DNA from: CAZTHK01 sp964613215
Lineage (GTDB): Bacteria > Krumholzibacteriota > Krumholzibacteriia > Krumholzibacteriales > CAZTHK01
DNA length: 64,000 bases
Direction: 5' to 3'
Assembly (NCBI GenBank): GCA_964613215.1
Contig: CAZTHK010000015.1
Coordinates: 1-64,000, forward strand
A model generated the notes under the pieces. The model searched no databases and was not told the DNA's origin. It worked only from the letters and a program-made list of their open reading frames with translations. The translations under genes were made by a program, and so were the position numbers. Shown here in pieces: positions 7,484 to 16,455 of the stretch. How positions within the stretch are numbered: the first letter of the stretch is position 1; each line of letters begins with the position of its first letter.

Positions 7484-9409
7484 TCATTTTCCGATATGTT
7501 CTGATATATACTGATCGGTTATCTCTGAGAGATCCCTTCCCCTTATTTTACCCTCCCATTTATCCATGAGATGCTGCATCAAATACCGCTTGAGCTTTTC
7601 AGGGGGGAGATCAGGGTGATTTATCTCTTCCAGCCCGGATTGGATCTCTTCCCGCTGTTTATCCGGATCCAGGGGAGTAAGTGATTCGGCAGCCCGGGAG
7701 GGCTCCACCCTGTCAGGCCCGCAGGTCATTTCAATGAGCGGGGTCAGGGCCTCGCGGAGAAGATTGTTTCTGGCTGCCTCGGCGAGGGACTGTATGAAGC
7801 GCTCTTCGGTAAAGAGGGGAAGCTTCCCTCCCCTGATCATACCCCTCAGCCTGTTCATTATGAAAGCGGCCAGAAACTCAGTGGGATAATGCCCCTTCTT
7901 ATTGGTCCGTTCGAATAAATCAGCATATCCGGAGATACTCAATCTGCCCGCCACTTCCGGTGAAAGGCCAAGCTTGCGGTAGCGTTCCTCCCTCCGAAAG
8001 GGTGGTTCAGGCAGTCCGGACCGGATCTTCTCTATCTTCTCAGGGGGTATGGCCAGGGGGGGCAGGTCGGTGTCAGGGTACATCCGGTCTGGTCCCGGAA
8101 GGATACGCTCGAATCCATTGGTTCCATCCGGCAGCGCCTGTCTGGTTTCATTGGGAACTCCGTCCAGAGCCTCCCTGGCCCGGATAACCACTTCTCTGGC
8201 GGCAGTTTCAACATCTTCCTCGTTTCCCCATACGATTACCACCACGTCATTCTCGCCGGTACCGGTTTGGCGTTTTATACTGGACCATTCTGTGGGAGAG
8301 AGTGTCTCACCCTTCATATCCGAGTGAACCATATTAGGCAGCCTGTCCAAACATGCAATCACCCTTACCCGGTCTGATATCTCCTTGGAGAAAGTGGTCT
8401 CAGGCTGGGTGTTAGTCGAGAGAATTTCACGGTAACCTCTTATCAGAACACATTTTGCCTTCAGATCTCTGCTCAAGGCTTCCGATATAGGGGAGTATTG
8501 AGTATCCTTCAGCAAGCCGGTGACGTCCCTGATATCGGATTCAAAGTTTGAATCGTTTATCCCCCTCCGGGAGAGTTCATCAGATATTTCCAGGAGATTA
8601 AGCTGACGAAAGGCCTCATTGTGTACCAGCAGGGGAATCAGGGGAATACGGGGAACACCCTTTATTTCCACCCGCCGGCCGCCATCCACAGAGACATTTA
8701 CATCCTGTCTGGCTGATCCGTAGCCCCTACGGACCTTACCGGTGCAACGGGTCAGCCACCTTATAATCTCTGCTACCTCGGCGACCTCACCGGGTGTGTG
8801 CATATCCGGACAGGTCACTGTCTCTACCAGGGGTATCCCCAGCCGGTCGGTCCTGTATTTCCTGACATGCCCGCTGTCCTCTACCTCCCTGCAGGCATCC
8901 TCCTCCAGCCCCAGCTGGATTATACCGATGCGCCTGTCCCGGTAGGGAATCCATCCCTCCACTCCCAGTATGGTAGTTCGCTGAAAACCGGTGGGGATAG
9001 AGCCGTCCAGGTACTGTTTCCGGGCTATGTGCACCTCGCTGACCAGGTTGCAGTTGAGCAGCATGGAAATTTCCAGGCCTATATCCAGAGCCTCCCGGTT
9101 GATTTCGAAGGGAGGTGTGTCATCCATCTCATAGGTACACACCGTATCCTTGTTTATCTGGTAGATAATTTCCTTTTTGGTTTTGAACTCCATCAGGGCG
9201 GTTCCGTCATACTCTCCCAGCTCCGAGAGGGTGGGTCTCATGTGACGGAGTATTTCGGCGTGATACTGATCGGAGTATGGCAGGACGGGACAGCGGCAGA
9301 AAAGTTTTTTTTCAGTATCCAGCTGCTGATGAATCTCCAGACCGCTCTTAAGCCCCATTTCCTGATAGTCACGGGTAGTCATATGATACATATTTTTTAT
9401 CTTTACCAC
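7484..9409 (-). CDS. gatE: Glutamyl-tRNA(Gln) amidotransferase subunit E (archaeal type GatE)
   Basis: GatE activates the gamma-carboxyl of Glu-tRNA(Gln) with ATP and transfers ammonia from GatD. The 641-residue product shows the GatB/GatE signature GLEIHQQLDTEKKLFCRCP near residue 19, then GIPLVETVT and RQDVNVSV. About residues 330-430 form the AspRS-like insertion that separates GatE from bacterial GatB, ending in GPDRMYPDTDLPPL. A helical and YqeY-like tail follows. Length matches archaeal GatE (about 620-640), not GatB (about 475). It lies 26 bases downstream of glutamine synthetase on the same strand. The start is GTG at 9409; ATGs at 9391 and 9382 are alternatives. No gatC, gatA or gatB is present in the window. 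Confidence 0.92.
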   Translation of the reverse strand: MVKIKNMYHMTTRDYQEMGLKSGLEIHQQLDTEKKLFCRCPVLPYSDQYHAEILRHMRPTLSELGEYDGTALMEFKTKKEIIYQINKDTVCTYEMDDTPPFEINREALDIGLEISMLLNCNLVSEVHIARKQYLDGSIPTGFQRTTILGVEGWIPYRDRRIGIIQLGLEEDACREVEDSGHVRKYRTDRLGIPLVETVTCPDMHTPGEVAEVAEIIRWLTRCTGKVRRGYGSARQDVNVSVDGGRRVEIKGVPRIPLIPLLVHNEAFRQLNLLEISDELSRRGINDSNFESDIRDVTGLLKDTQYSPISEALSRDLKAKCVLIRGYREILSTNTQPETTFSKEISDRVRVIACLDRLPNMVHSDMKGETLSPTEWSSIKRQTGTGENDVVVIVWGNEEDVETAAREVVIRAREALDGVPNETRQALPDGTNGFERILPGPDRMYPDTDLPPLAIPPEKIEKIRSGLPEPPFRREERYRKLGLSPEVAGRLSISGYADLFERTNKKGHYPTEFLAAFIMNRLRGMIRGGKLPLFTEERFIQSLAEAARNNLLREALTPLIEMTCGPDRVEPSRAAESLTPLDPDKQREEIQSGLEEINHPDLPPEKLKRYLMQHLMDKWEGKIRGRDLSEITDQYISEHIGK

Positions 9410-9435
9410 GTTGTCTTTCTTCTCCCGGTGTTGTT

Positions 9436-10800
9436 TCAGCAGTCCAGATACAACCCTATCTCCAGTGGATGAGGACGAAGGTTGATCGATTCGGCCTCTT
9501 TCCTTTTAAGCCGGATCCATTCCTCCACCAGCGATTTATCGAATACATCACCCTCCAGGAGGAAATCATGGTCCTCCTCCAGGGCATCCAGCGCCCGGGA
9601 GAGGCCGGAGGGAAGCGGTTTGATCTTTTCCCTCTCCTCACTGCTGATTTCGAATATATTTTTATCATAGGGCCCGAATCCAAGCTCCGACGGATCAAGA
9701 CTGTTCCTTATACCGTCAAGGCCGGCCATCAGTTGAGCTGCCATAGCCAGATAGATATTACCGGTGGCATCGGAGGGACGGAATTCTATCCTCTTGTTAT
9801 CCTCCCTGGTGGCGTATTTGGGAATTCTTATCGCAGCGGAACGGTTGGCCAGGGAGAAGAAGCAGTTCACCGGCGCTTCGAATCCCGGTACCAGACGTTT
9901 GAAGGAATTGGTGCTGGGATTGGTGAATGCCAGCAGGGCCGGAGCATGACTGAGCAGACCGGCAATATACTGATGTGCCAGTACACTCAGGCCGGCATAC
10001 CCGTCCCGGCTGAAAAAGAGCGATTTCCCTCCCTTTACCAGCAGCTGATGGAAATGCATACCGTTGCCGGGTTCGTTGTACAGCGGCTTGGGCATGAATG
10101 TGGCTATCTGCCCGTTCTGGTGTGCTGCCATCCGGGCGAAGTACTTTACCATCATGGAATGATCGCCCGTCTTAACCATGGGCCCGAACTCTATCTCTAT
10201 CTCCACCTGGCCGTGTCCTCCCACTTCATGGTGATGATATATGGTATCGACTCCTGCTTCTTCAAGCAGGGAAACGGTTCTATCCCGCAGGTCGGCGAGG
10301 GTGTCCTCGGGTGGAAGGGCATGATAGCCATTCTCCGGTTGAAGGCCGAAACATCCCCGGTAGAGTCCCTCTGAGGGGGTAATTTCATAGCTCTGGCTGG
10401 TGCTGGAATCCTCCAGGTATATATCGTCAAAGACAAAGTATTCGAATTCGGGACCCCACAGGGAGGTGGTGGCAATTTTACTCTCCTTCAGATGCTTTTC
10501 CGCCCTGGCGGCGATGGAACGGGGATCTCTGAAAAATGGTTTTCTTGAGTCTGCCTCTACTATTCTGCAGATGAAGGATATGGCTGGCTCGACACGGAAG
10601 GGTTCTATAAAGCCGGTTTCCAGGTCGGGTATCAGGCTCAGGTCTCCCTCCTCCAGGGTGGTGAATCCGGGGAAGTTGGATCCATCGAATCCGAATCCCT
10701 CCCGGAAAAGCCTCTGATCAGCACTGGATGCGGGAGCGGTAATGTGATGCCACCGTCCTGTCAGATCAACGAATTTAAGGTCGATGTTCTTTATATCCAT
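9436..10800 (-). CDS. glnA: Glutamine synthetase, type I
   Basis: GlnA makes glutamine from glutamate, ammonia and ATP. The 454-residue protein has the class I features: FVDLTGRWHHIT at the N terminus, GFDGSNFPGF, VEIEIEFGPM with metal-ligand glutamates, MHFHQLL, NRSAAIRIP and a terminal catalytic region. The region around KNIFEISSEE, where adenylylated enzymes carry a tyrosine, has phenylalanine. Adenylylation control is therefore unlikely, as in the GSI-alpha group. It heads an operon with gatE, so glutamine synthesis and glutamine use for Gln-tRNA are cotranscribed. A palindrome at 10833-10848 in the leader may be a control site. Confidence 0.95.
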   Translation of the reverse strand: MDIKNIDLKFVDLTGRWHHITAPASSADQRLFREGFGFDGSNFPGFTTLEEGDLSLIPDLETGFIEPFRVEPAISFICRIVEADSRKPFFRDPRSIAARAEKHLKESKIATTSLWGPEFEYFVFDDIYLEDSSTSQSYEITPSEGLYRGCFGLQPENGYHALPPEDTLADLRDRTVSLLEEAGVDTIYHHHEVGGHGQVEIEIEFGPMVKTGDHSMMVKYFARMAAHQNGQIATFMPKPLYNEPGNGMHFHQLLVKGGKSLFFSRDGYAGLSVLAHQYIAGLLSHAPALLAFTNPSTNSFKRLVPGFEAPVNCFFSLANRSAAIRIPKYATREDNKRIEFRPSDATGNIYLAMAAQLMAGLDGIRNSLDPSELGFGPYDKNIFEISSEEREKIKPLPSGLSRALDALEEDHDFLLEGDVFDKSLVEEWIRLKRKEAESINLRPHPLEIGLYLDC

Positions 10801-10832
10801 CGATTCGATGGTAGACCGGAGATCATCTATAG

Positions 10833-10848
10833 TGGAAAAAATTTTCCA
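10833..10848. promoter_or_regulatory. Palindrome in the glnA leader
   Basis: TGGAAAA-AA-TTTTCCA is a perfect 7-bp dyad between the glnA promoter and its start codon. An AGGAGG sequence lies just upstream, too far (about 55 bases) from the glnA ATG to be its ribosome-binding site. The site could be an operator for nitrogen control; I recognise no known regulator consensus. Confidence 0.35.
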
Positions 10849-10916
10849 AACCTCCTGCTGGTGTTATTGATTTCAATATTTATACCTCTTTCTGATGCAT
10901 GTTTTACGGGAATTCC

Positions 10917-10945
10917 AAAATAATTGAAAATGGGCCATCTTTCAA
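10917..10945 (-). promoter_or_regulatory. Candidate sigma-70 promoter for glnA-gatE
   Basis: The minus strand reads TTGAAA (10945-10940), 17 bases, TATTTT (10922-10917). The spacing is optimal and it points to glnA with a leader of roughly 110 bases. On the plus side, 10946-11235 contains a short CCGGT-TGA-ACCGG hairpin near 11115 and AT-rich TATAAAAATATATAA near 11150, probably the promoter region of the histidine kinase gene. Confidence 0.45.
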
Positions 10946-11235
10946 GTAATAAATAACTCTGTGATATTCAGATATAGCTTAAGTGAACAGTAATGCCTCC
11001 GATATTTATAGATGAATGGCTGGCACATATCGGCCCGGTGAACGGTTATCCGTGTCGGGAAAATGGCTGTCCGGGCAATACGGCGGCCGCGGCTTTGATC
11101 TGCTTGGATTCCGGTTGAACCGGAGTCAGATCCAGAGGGGACCGGCATATAAAAATATATAAGGCAGCCGCTAACGGAGATTATTGGTTATGACAACATT
11201 TCATGACTATTCATACATTACGGAGTGTGATCTCA

Positions 11236-13098
11236 ATGGCAGTTGAAACCGGTACTGAGAATTTCAATTCCGGTGGAACCGGGGTGCTCGGTGAACAATG
11301 CAGAGTACATACTGGCGATTATTCGGATACCATGGAGCTGCTCTTACACTTAGTGGCAAATGATGCGGTTAACATGTTCAACTGCGATATGGCTGTGCTT
11401 CTGATGGCAGATGACGGAAGGCTGGCGATAGAATCCACTGCCGGTGTGGAGGAAGAGAGCATAGAATGCCGGTCAATCAAAGTGGGGGAGAGCTTCTCGG
11501 GCAATCTGGCTGATATTAACGAACCGGTGATTATCGATGATGTAGATAGCTATATGGAGAGCATCGGAGAGAACCGGGAACCCTATTATAGCGGTTCAGC
11601 CATGGTGGGACCCCTCATCTTCAGCGGTGAATTCATCGGTATGATAAACCTGTGCCGGATAGGGAACAGGGATATGTTTACCCGGGAGGAGAGGAAGAGG
11701 TTCGAAGACTTCTGCATTCAGGTTTCAATTTCCCTGGGAAGCCAGACCATAATAGATGTAAAAACTGCTCAGCTCAGAGCGGCCCGTACCGAAATGAATG
11801 AATTGAACAGCAGGCTGAAGGAGCAGAACAGCCAGCTCAATGAAGCCAACCGGGAGTTGAAGGAGACCGGCAGAAAGCTGGCCGTCAGCGAGGAGCATTA
11901 CAGGAATGTGGTGGAGTACGCCACCGATGGAATAATAATCGTTACCGGCGATACGGTTAAGTTCTCCAATACCATGTTCTGTGAGATGACCGGATTGAAC
12001 AGGAATGTTGTGAAGGGGAAAAATTTCTTCGAGCTTTTTCATCCGGAGGAGAGAGACAGGATAAGAGATTATCTTCACCGTTGCCGGAACGATCAGGAAA
12101 CCGGTAATTTTCTGGAAACATGGCTATATGGAAGTGAAGGAGAACGGGTGGAGATAGAAGTTAACTACGGAAAGATAAAGCATGACGAAGAAGATTCCCT
12201 GCTGATATTCCTGCACGATATCACGGAGAGGAACCAGCTTCAGATGAAGCTCAACCAGGCTCAGAAGCTGGAATCCATAGGACAGCTGGCAGCCGGCATA
12301 GCCCATGAAATAAATACCCCCATCCAGTATGTGGGGGATAATATCTCTTTCCTGGGAGATGCTTTCGGTGATATATACAGGGTGATCGGGAAATATCAGG
12401 AAATTTTCGAATGCTATGGAGATGATCTGCTCCGGCAGGACGAGGCAAAGGAACTGGATGAGCTTGTCCGGGATGTGGATCTGGAATTCCTGCTGGAGGA
12501 TATTCCCGGGGCTATAGAGCAATCCATGGAGGGAGTGGAACGGGTAGCAACCATAGTCAGATCGATGAAGAAGTTTTCTCATCCGGGTTCGAAGGGAAAG
12601 ACCTCTGTGGATATCAACGACGCAATAAACAGTACAGTAACAGTGGCCAGGAACGAATACAAATACGTTTCCGAACTGGAGCTCGAACTCGATCCCGGCC
12701 TCCCTCACGTAGATTGTATCCCGGATGAATTCAACCAGGTGATATTGAATATCGTTCTTAATGCCGCCCATGCCATAGAAGAGGTAGTGGGGGATGGAGG
12801 AAAAAAGAAGGGAACCATAACCATAAACACAGGGACCAGCGGCGATATGGTGGAGATTCGTATCAGTGATACAGGCACCGGGATACCTGAGGAAAACCGC
12901 GACAGAATCTTCGACCCCTTCTTTACCACCAAGGAGGTGGGTAAGGGAACAGGCCAGGGGCTTTCCATCGCCAAATCCATAATAGAGGAGAAGCATGGAG
13001 GAGAGCTCGATTTCGAAACAAAGGCAGGCCAAGGAACCACCTTTATAATAAGGATGCCCCTGCACAGCAGAGGGAATTCCGGAGGTGATGAGGATTGA
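11236..13098 (+). CDS. Cytoplasmic GAF-PAS sensor histidine kinase
   Basis: The product has no membrane segments. A GAF domain (about residues 25-180) is followed by a coiled coil (about 185-215), a PAS domain (about 218-330) and a histidine kinase core. The core includes an H-box QLAAGIAHEINTPIQ (His near 357), N-box NIVLNAAHAIEE, G1 ISDTGTGIP and G2 GTGQGLSIAKSI. The start at 11236 is chosen over ATG 11203 because GGAG lies 10 bases before it. The stop overlaps the TTG start of the first response regulator, so the kinase and two regulators form one operon. It probably senses an intracellular ligand or redox state. The signal is unknown. Confidence 0.9.
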   Translation: MAVETGTENFNSGGTGVLGEQCRVHTGDYSDTMELLLHLVANDAVNMFNCDMAVLLMADDGRLAIESTAGVEEESIECRSIKVGESFSGNLADINEPVIIDDVDSYMESIGENREPYYSGSAMVGPLIFSGEFIGMINLCRIGNRDMFTREERKRFEDFCIQVSISLGSQTIIDVKTAQLRAARTEMNELNSRLKEQNSQLNEANRELKETGRKLAVSEEHYRNVVEYATDGIIIVTGDTVKFSNTMFCEMTGLNRNVVKGKNFFELFHPEERDRIRDYLHRCRNDQETGNFLETWLYGSEGERVEIEVNYGKIKHDEEDSLLIFLHDITERNQLQMKLNQAQKLESIGQLAAGIAHEINTPIQYVGDNISFLGDAFGDIYRVIGKYQEIFECYGDDLLRQDEAKELDELVRDVDLEFLLEDIPGAIEQSMEGVERVATIVRSMKKFSHPGSKGKTSVDINDAINSTVTVARNEYKYVSELELELDPGLPHVDCIPDEFNQVILNIVLNAAHAIEEVVGDGGKKKGTITINTGTSGDMVEIRISDTGTGIPEENRDRIFDPFFTTKEVGKGTGQGLSIAKSIIEEKHGGELDFETKAGQGTTFIIRMPLHSRGNSGGDED

Positions 13099-14312
13099 AA
13101 CTGAGAGTAATATTCGTTGACGATGAACCCAACATCCTGCGGGGGCTTCGCAGGATGCTCAGATCCATGCGCGGGGAGTGGGATATGGTATTTGCGGAGG
13201 GAGGTGAAGAGGCCCTGGATATAATGAAAGGGGATAGATTCGATGCTGTGGTTACCGATATGCGAATGCCCGGCATCAATGGTGCCGAATTGCTCCACAG
13301 GGTCAGGGAGGAACATCCCCATGCGGTGCGGTTTGTGCTTTCCGGGCAATCCAGGGAAGATGTGATTGTCCGCTCGGTCGGCTGTGCGCATCAGTTTCTT
13401 TCCAAGCCGTGCGAGGCGGAAGTACTCAAGAAATATATCAACCGGACCTGCCAATTGTTGAGCAGGGTGGGTAATGAAAGGATTTCGGTGGCTATCTCCG
13501 CTCTGGATTTCTTTCCTCTTATGCCGGAAGCATACCGGGGGCTGATAGAATGGCTGGATGGTGGGCAGGGGGGAATAAAGGAAGTATCCCGGCTGATTTC
13601 CAATGATTTCTCCCTGGCTTCCAAGGTTCTTCAGTTAACCAACTCGGCATTTTACGGGGGATATAAGAAGGCATCCGGGATAAAAAATGCGGTTCAGATA
13701 ATCGGTCAGGATTCGCTCAGGAAGATATTGGATGAATACAGGGAAGATCTTACCGCCATCAAAGTCGAAAAGGGAGGTGAATCACTGCTCCGGCATATTC
13801 TTGATCACTGCCGGGTTTCTTCTATCCTGGCCGGCAGAATAATGAGGTCCCTTTCCGATGATAAGGGATACCATAGCAGTGCGGCAATCGCAGCCGGTCT
13901 TCATGACATGGGAATAATACTGATGAGCCAGATATACCCCCAGTCGTACGGGAAGATCAGTGATGATCTCTTTGCCAGGAAAGCTTCCATAACTGAACTG
14001 GAGGACAGGGAGTTGGGTGTCAGTCATACAGAGGCAGGGGCTGCACTGCTGGGTTTGTGGGGATTCGACCGGGAGCTGGTAGAGGCTGTACTATATCATC
14101 ATGAACCCTCCCTTTCGGGAATAGAGGAGATTGCTCCACTAACTGCGGTTCATATCGCCAGCTCCATAGACAACAGTTGGGGTGGAAGGCCATGGTCCGG
14201 TTCCGGAAAATTCCTGGATGAAGAGTATGTAGGCAGCCTCGGACTGGAAGGGAAAATTGCCGCCTGGAAGGAGATGCTGATGGAGATAAAAGAGGAGGGT
14301 GTTCCGGCATGA
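13095..14312 (+). CDS. Response regulator, REC-HDOD
   Basis: An N-terminal receiver domain (phosphoacceptor Asp near residue 55 in TDMRMPG, conserved Lys in SKPCE) is joined to an HDOD domain (about residues 145-340), a metal-free relative of HD phosphohydrolases used in signalling. The TTG start at 13095 is preceded by GGAGGTGAT and overlaps the kinase stop (TTGA), implying translational coupling. Its own end overlaps the next regulator by 4 bases. REC-HDOD proteins usually act by protein contacts rather than by DNA binding. The output here is unknown. Confidence 0.88.
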   Translation: MKLRVIFVDDEPNILRGLRRMLRSMRGEWDMVFAEGGEEALDIMKGDRFDAVVTDMRMPGINGAELLHRVREEHPHAVRFVLSGQSREDVIVRSVGCAHQFLSKPCEAEVLKKYINRTCQLLSRVGNERISVAISALDFFPLMPEAYRGLIEWLDGGQGGIKEVSRLISNDFSLASKVLQLTNSAFYGGYKKASGIKNAVQIIGQDSLRKILDEYREDLTAIKVEKGGESLLRHILDHCRVSSILAGRIMRSLSDDKGYHSSAAIAAGLHDMGIILMSQIYPQSYGKISDDLFARKASITELEDRELGVSHTEAGAALLGLWGFDRELVEAVLYHHEPSLSGIEEIAPLTAVHIASSIDNSWGGRPWSGSGKFLDEEYVGSLGLEGKIAAWKEMLMEIKEEGVPA

Positions 14313-15463
14313 AGGATAAGATTCTGTGTGTGGACGATGAGGCCAAAATACTTTTCGGATACCGCAGGCAGCTCCGCAGGGATTTCCGTGTTGAGACTGC
14401 TCTGGGGGCGGAAGAAGCTCTTGAAACAATGGAGAGGAAAGGCCCCTACTCGGTGGTGATTTCCGATCTGCGTATGCCGGGTATGGATGGGATAAGTTTT
14501 CTCTCCCGGGTGAGGCTTAAGTCCCCCCATTCGGTGAGGGTTATGATAACAGGGCATGCCGAACTGGACGCTGCCATGTCGGCGGTAAATGAGGGGAATA
14601 TCTTCCGGTTTCTCACCAAACCGGTCAAGCCGGCCATGCTCAAGAAGACCATCCGTGCTTCACTGGAACAGTATCATCTGGTGAAGGCGGAGCGGGAGCT
14701 GATAGAGGATACCCTGAATGGTAGTGTCATGGTGTTGACCGAGGTGCTGTCCCTGGTCAACCCCATGGCATTCAGCCGGGCCTCCAGAATAAAGAGATAC
14801 GTCAAACAGATAGCAGAAAGTCTGGAGGTAGAGGACAAATGGCAGATCAAACTAGCCTCCATGCTGTCTCAGATTGGATGTATAACTCTCCATCCCGAAA
14901 CCCTGGAGAAAATATACGCCGGGCAGGAACTTGACGCGGAGGAGCAGGAAGCTTTTCTATCCCACCCGGAGGTGGGAAGCAAACTTCTGGAGAAGATTCC
15001 CCGGCTGGAGGGGGTGGCCGGGATTATTGCCAAGCAGCTGCAACCCGGGGACAGGTTTGAATCCATAGGTGAGTTGCAGGACAGGGACCCGGTGGAAGTG
15101 GGAGCCTGGATACTTAAAACTACCCTGGAGTTCGACAGGTATGTGATGCATGGGTCTTCCAAAAAGTCTGCTCTGGCCAAATTGAGACTGAAACCGGAAG
15201 AGTATGATCCGGTGATAGTGGCGGCCATGGAGGACATCGTACTGGCGGGTACCACCTCGGTAAGGAAGTCGGTTAAGGTTGATGAGCTGGAAGCAGGGAT
15301 GGTGCTGGATCAGGATGTTAAGAACAACAGGGGTGTGCTGCTGGTGGCCAAGGGGCAGGAGGTTACCATGTTCGTACTGAAAAGGTTACAGAAATTCGCA
15401 GCCAGGGGTGAAATCGATGATTCACTAAGAGTAATGGTTCCTGAGTCGCTTGTGCCGGCATGA
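14309..15463 (+). CDS. Response regulator, REC with degenerate HD-GYP-like domain
   Basis: A receiver domain (Asp near residue 53 in SDLRMPGMDG; FLTKPVK) is followed by a helical domain that aligns with RpfG-type HD-GYP proteins. Where active enzymes have LHDIGK this one has LSQIGC, and no HHE..GYP loop is present, so c-di-GMP hydrolysis is not expected. The C terminus (VDELEAGMVLDQDV, GVLLVAKGQEVTMFVLKRL) is the small domain often found at the end of such regulators. It overlaps the preceding REC-HDOD gene by 4 bases (ATGA). Likely a phosphorylation-dependent binding partner in the same pathway. Confidence 0.82.
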   Translation: MKDKILCVDDEAKILFGYRRQLRRDFRVETALGAEEALETMERKGPYSVVISDLRMPGMDGISFLSRVRLKSPHSVRVMITGHAELDAAMSAVNEGNIFRFLTKPVKPAMLKKTIRASLEQYHLVKAERELIEDTLNGSVMVLTEVLSLVNPMAFSRASRIKRYVKQIAESLEVEDKWQIKLASMLSQIGCITLHPETLEKIYAGQELDAEEQEAFLSHPEVGSKLLEKIPRLEGVAGIIAKQLQPGDRFESIGELQDRDPVEVGAWILKTTLEFDRYVMHGSSKKSALAKLRLKPEEYDPVIVAAMEDIVLAGTTSVRKSVKVDELEAGMVLDQDVKNNRGVLLVAKGQEVTMFVLKRLQKFAARGEIDDSLRVMVPESLVPA

Positions 15464-15608
15464 TCAAATTCAACAAATATGGAGTGGAGAAGGAAAAGGT
15501 TCCTATCTGTTTTTGTAAATTAATGCTTTATGAAAAAAGGTGTTATGATTCTCAAACAGTCACCTATCAGGTAAATTGCTAAATATCCGGGATATCCCAA
15601 AAAAAACC

Positions 15609-15637
15609 TTGAAATAAAGCAAGGGTGCAAATATACT
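15609..15637 (+). promoter_or_regulatory. Sigma-70 promoter of the acetate-family transporter gene
   Basis: TTGAAA (15609-15614), 17 bases, TATACT (15632-15637): near-consensus elements with ideal spacing. Initiation near 15644 gives a leader of about 170 bases before the ATG at 15814, which holds the folded element at 15661-15781. The rest of 15464-15608 shows a GGGATATCCC palindrome near 15589 and nothing else. Confidence 0.65.
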
Positions 15638-15660
15638 GCGCCAATTAATGGAGAGTTGTG

Positions 15661-15781
15661 TGGAATCCGGGATGGGTTGATCCCGGCAGGACCGGGGAAG
15701 TGACGGGCGGGGGAATATGGTTAATAGATGCTCAGTGGGGAGCTGCCCCGGAGAGGGAGTTATCCCCGGTCGCAGATTCCA
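15661..15781 (+). ncRNA. Structured leader RNA, riboswitch-like three-way junction
   Basis: Complementary segments nest cleanly. P1 TGGAATC (15661-15667) pairs with GATTCCA (15775-15781). Inside it, P2 CGGGAT/ATCCCG (15668-15673 with 15680-15685) and P3 GACCGGGG (15690-15697) with CCCCGGTC (15764-15771). P3 encloses a purine-rich loop and hairpin GGGG-AGCTG-CCCC (15737-15749). The element sits between a good promoter and the ribosome-binding site AAGGAGG (15801-15807). I do not recognise a known riboswitch class. The sequence is also open in the transporter's frame from 15658, but the transporter's conserved start is at 15814. Confidence 0.5.
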
Positions 15782-15813
15782 TGGTCATCCCAAAATCATC
15801 AAGGAGGTATTTG

Positions 15814-16401
15814 ATGGCGGAAGATAATCTGTCAAATCCGGCACCCCTCGGATTGATGGGCTTCGGCATGACCACCGTTCTGCTCAATATCCATAATACC
15901 GGCTTATTTCCTATAAGCGCGGTTATTATGGCTATGGGTATCTTTTACGGTGGATTCGCTCAGATATTTGCCGGCCTGCTGGAGTTCAGAAAGGGCAACA
16001 CCTTCGGCACCACTGCATTCTGCTCGTACGGTCTTTTCTGGATAACCTTCGTATTTCTGGTTTATTTTAATGGAAAATTCGGGCTTGATCCGAACCCGGT
16101 TGCTTTCACCGGATGGTACCTGTTCTTCTGGGGATTGTTCACCTTCTTCATGTGGATCGCCACCTGGAAGGCAAACAGGGCCCTGCAGGTTGTGTTCTTT
16201 ACACTTACTGTTCTCTTCTGGATGCTGGCGCTGCAACACTTCTTCGGTTGGGGAGGAGCATTTGCCACTATCACCGGTATCGAAGGCATCTTCTGCGGGC
16301 TTTCGGCCATATACCTGGCCATGGCAGAAGTGATCAACGAAGCCTATGGAAGAACTGTTATGCCTATCGGGACAAAGCCAAAGCTTCCAAGGGATAAATA
16401 G
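15814..16401 (+). CDS. Acetate/succinate transporter, GPR1/FUN34/YaaH family
   Basis: A 195-residue inner-membrane protein with six predicted membrane segments. Family hallmarks are SNPAPLGLMGFGMTT near the N terminus, YGGFAQIFAGLLEFRKGNTF, then TAFCSYGLFW. Members (SatP/YaaH, AceTr) move acetate or other short acids with protons. The start at 15814 has AAGGAGG seven bases upstream and gives the usual length; an open extension to 15658 is folded leader RNA. The gene is monocistronic and is followed by a hairpin at 16456-16489. It would suit excretion or uptake of fermentation acids. Confidence 0.92.
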   Translation: MAEDNLSNPAPLGLMGFGMTTVLLNIHNTGLFPISAVIMAMGIFYGGFAQIFAGLLEFRKGNTFGTTAFCSYGLFWITFVFLVYFNGKFGLDPNPVAFTGWYLFFWGLFTFFMWIATWKANRALQVVFFTLTVLFWMLALQHFFGWGGAFATITGIEGIFCGLSAIYLAMAEVINEAYGRTVMPIGTKPKLPRDK

Positions 16402-16455
16402 TCATTATCCCCTCACCATCACCTGCAGTGTGGGGCTAAACGGCTGATGCAATTA

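Noticed and set aside
10942..11148. 68-codon minus-strand frame in the glnA/kinase gap
   Set aside because: Occupies the promoter region of both genes, with no ribosome-binding site or domain.
15661..15781. Leader as a known c-di-GMP, glycine, THF or SAM riboswitch
   Set aside because: None of the conserved core sequences of these classes that I know is present.
15658..15813. N-terminal extension of the acetate-family transporter
   Set aside because: The conserved start and strong ribosome-binding site are at 15814, and the stretch is better explained as folded leader RNA.
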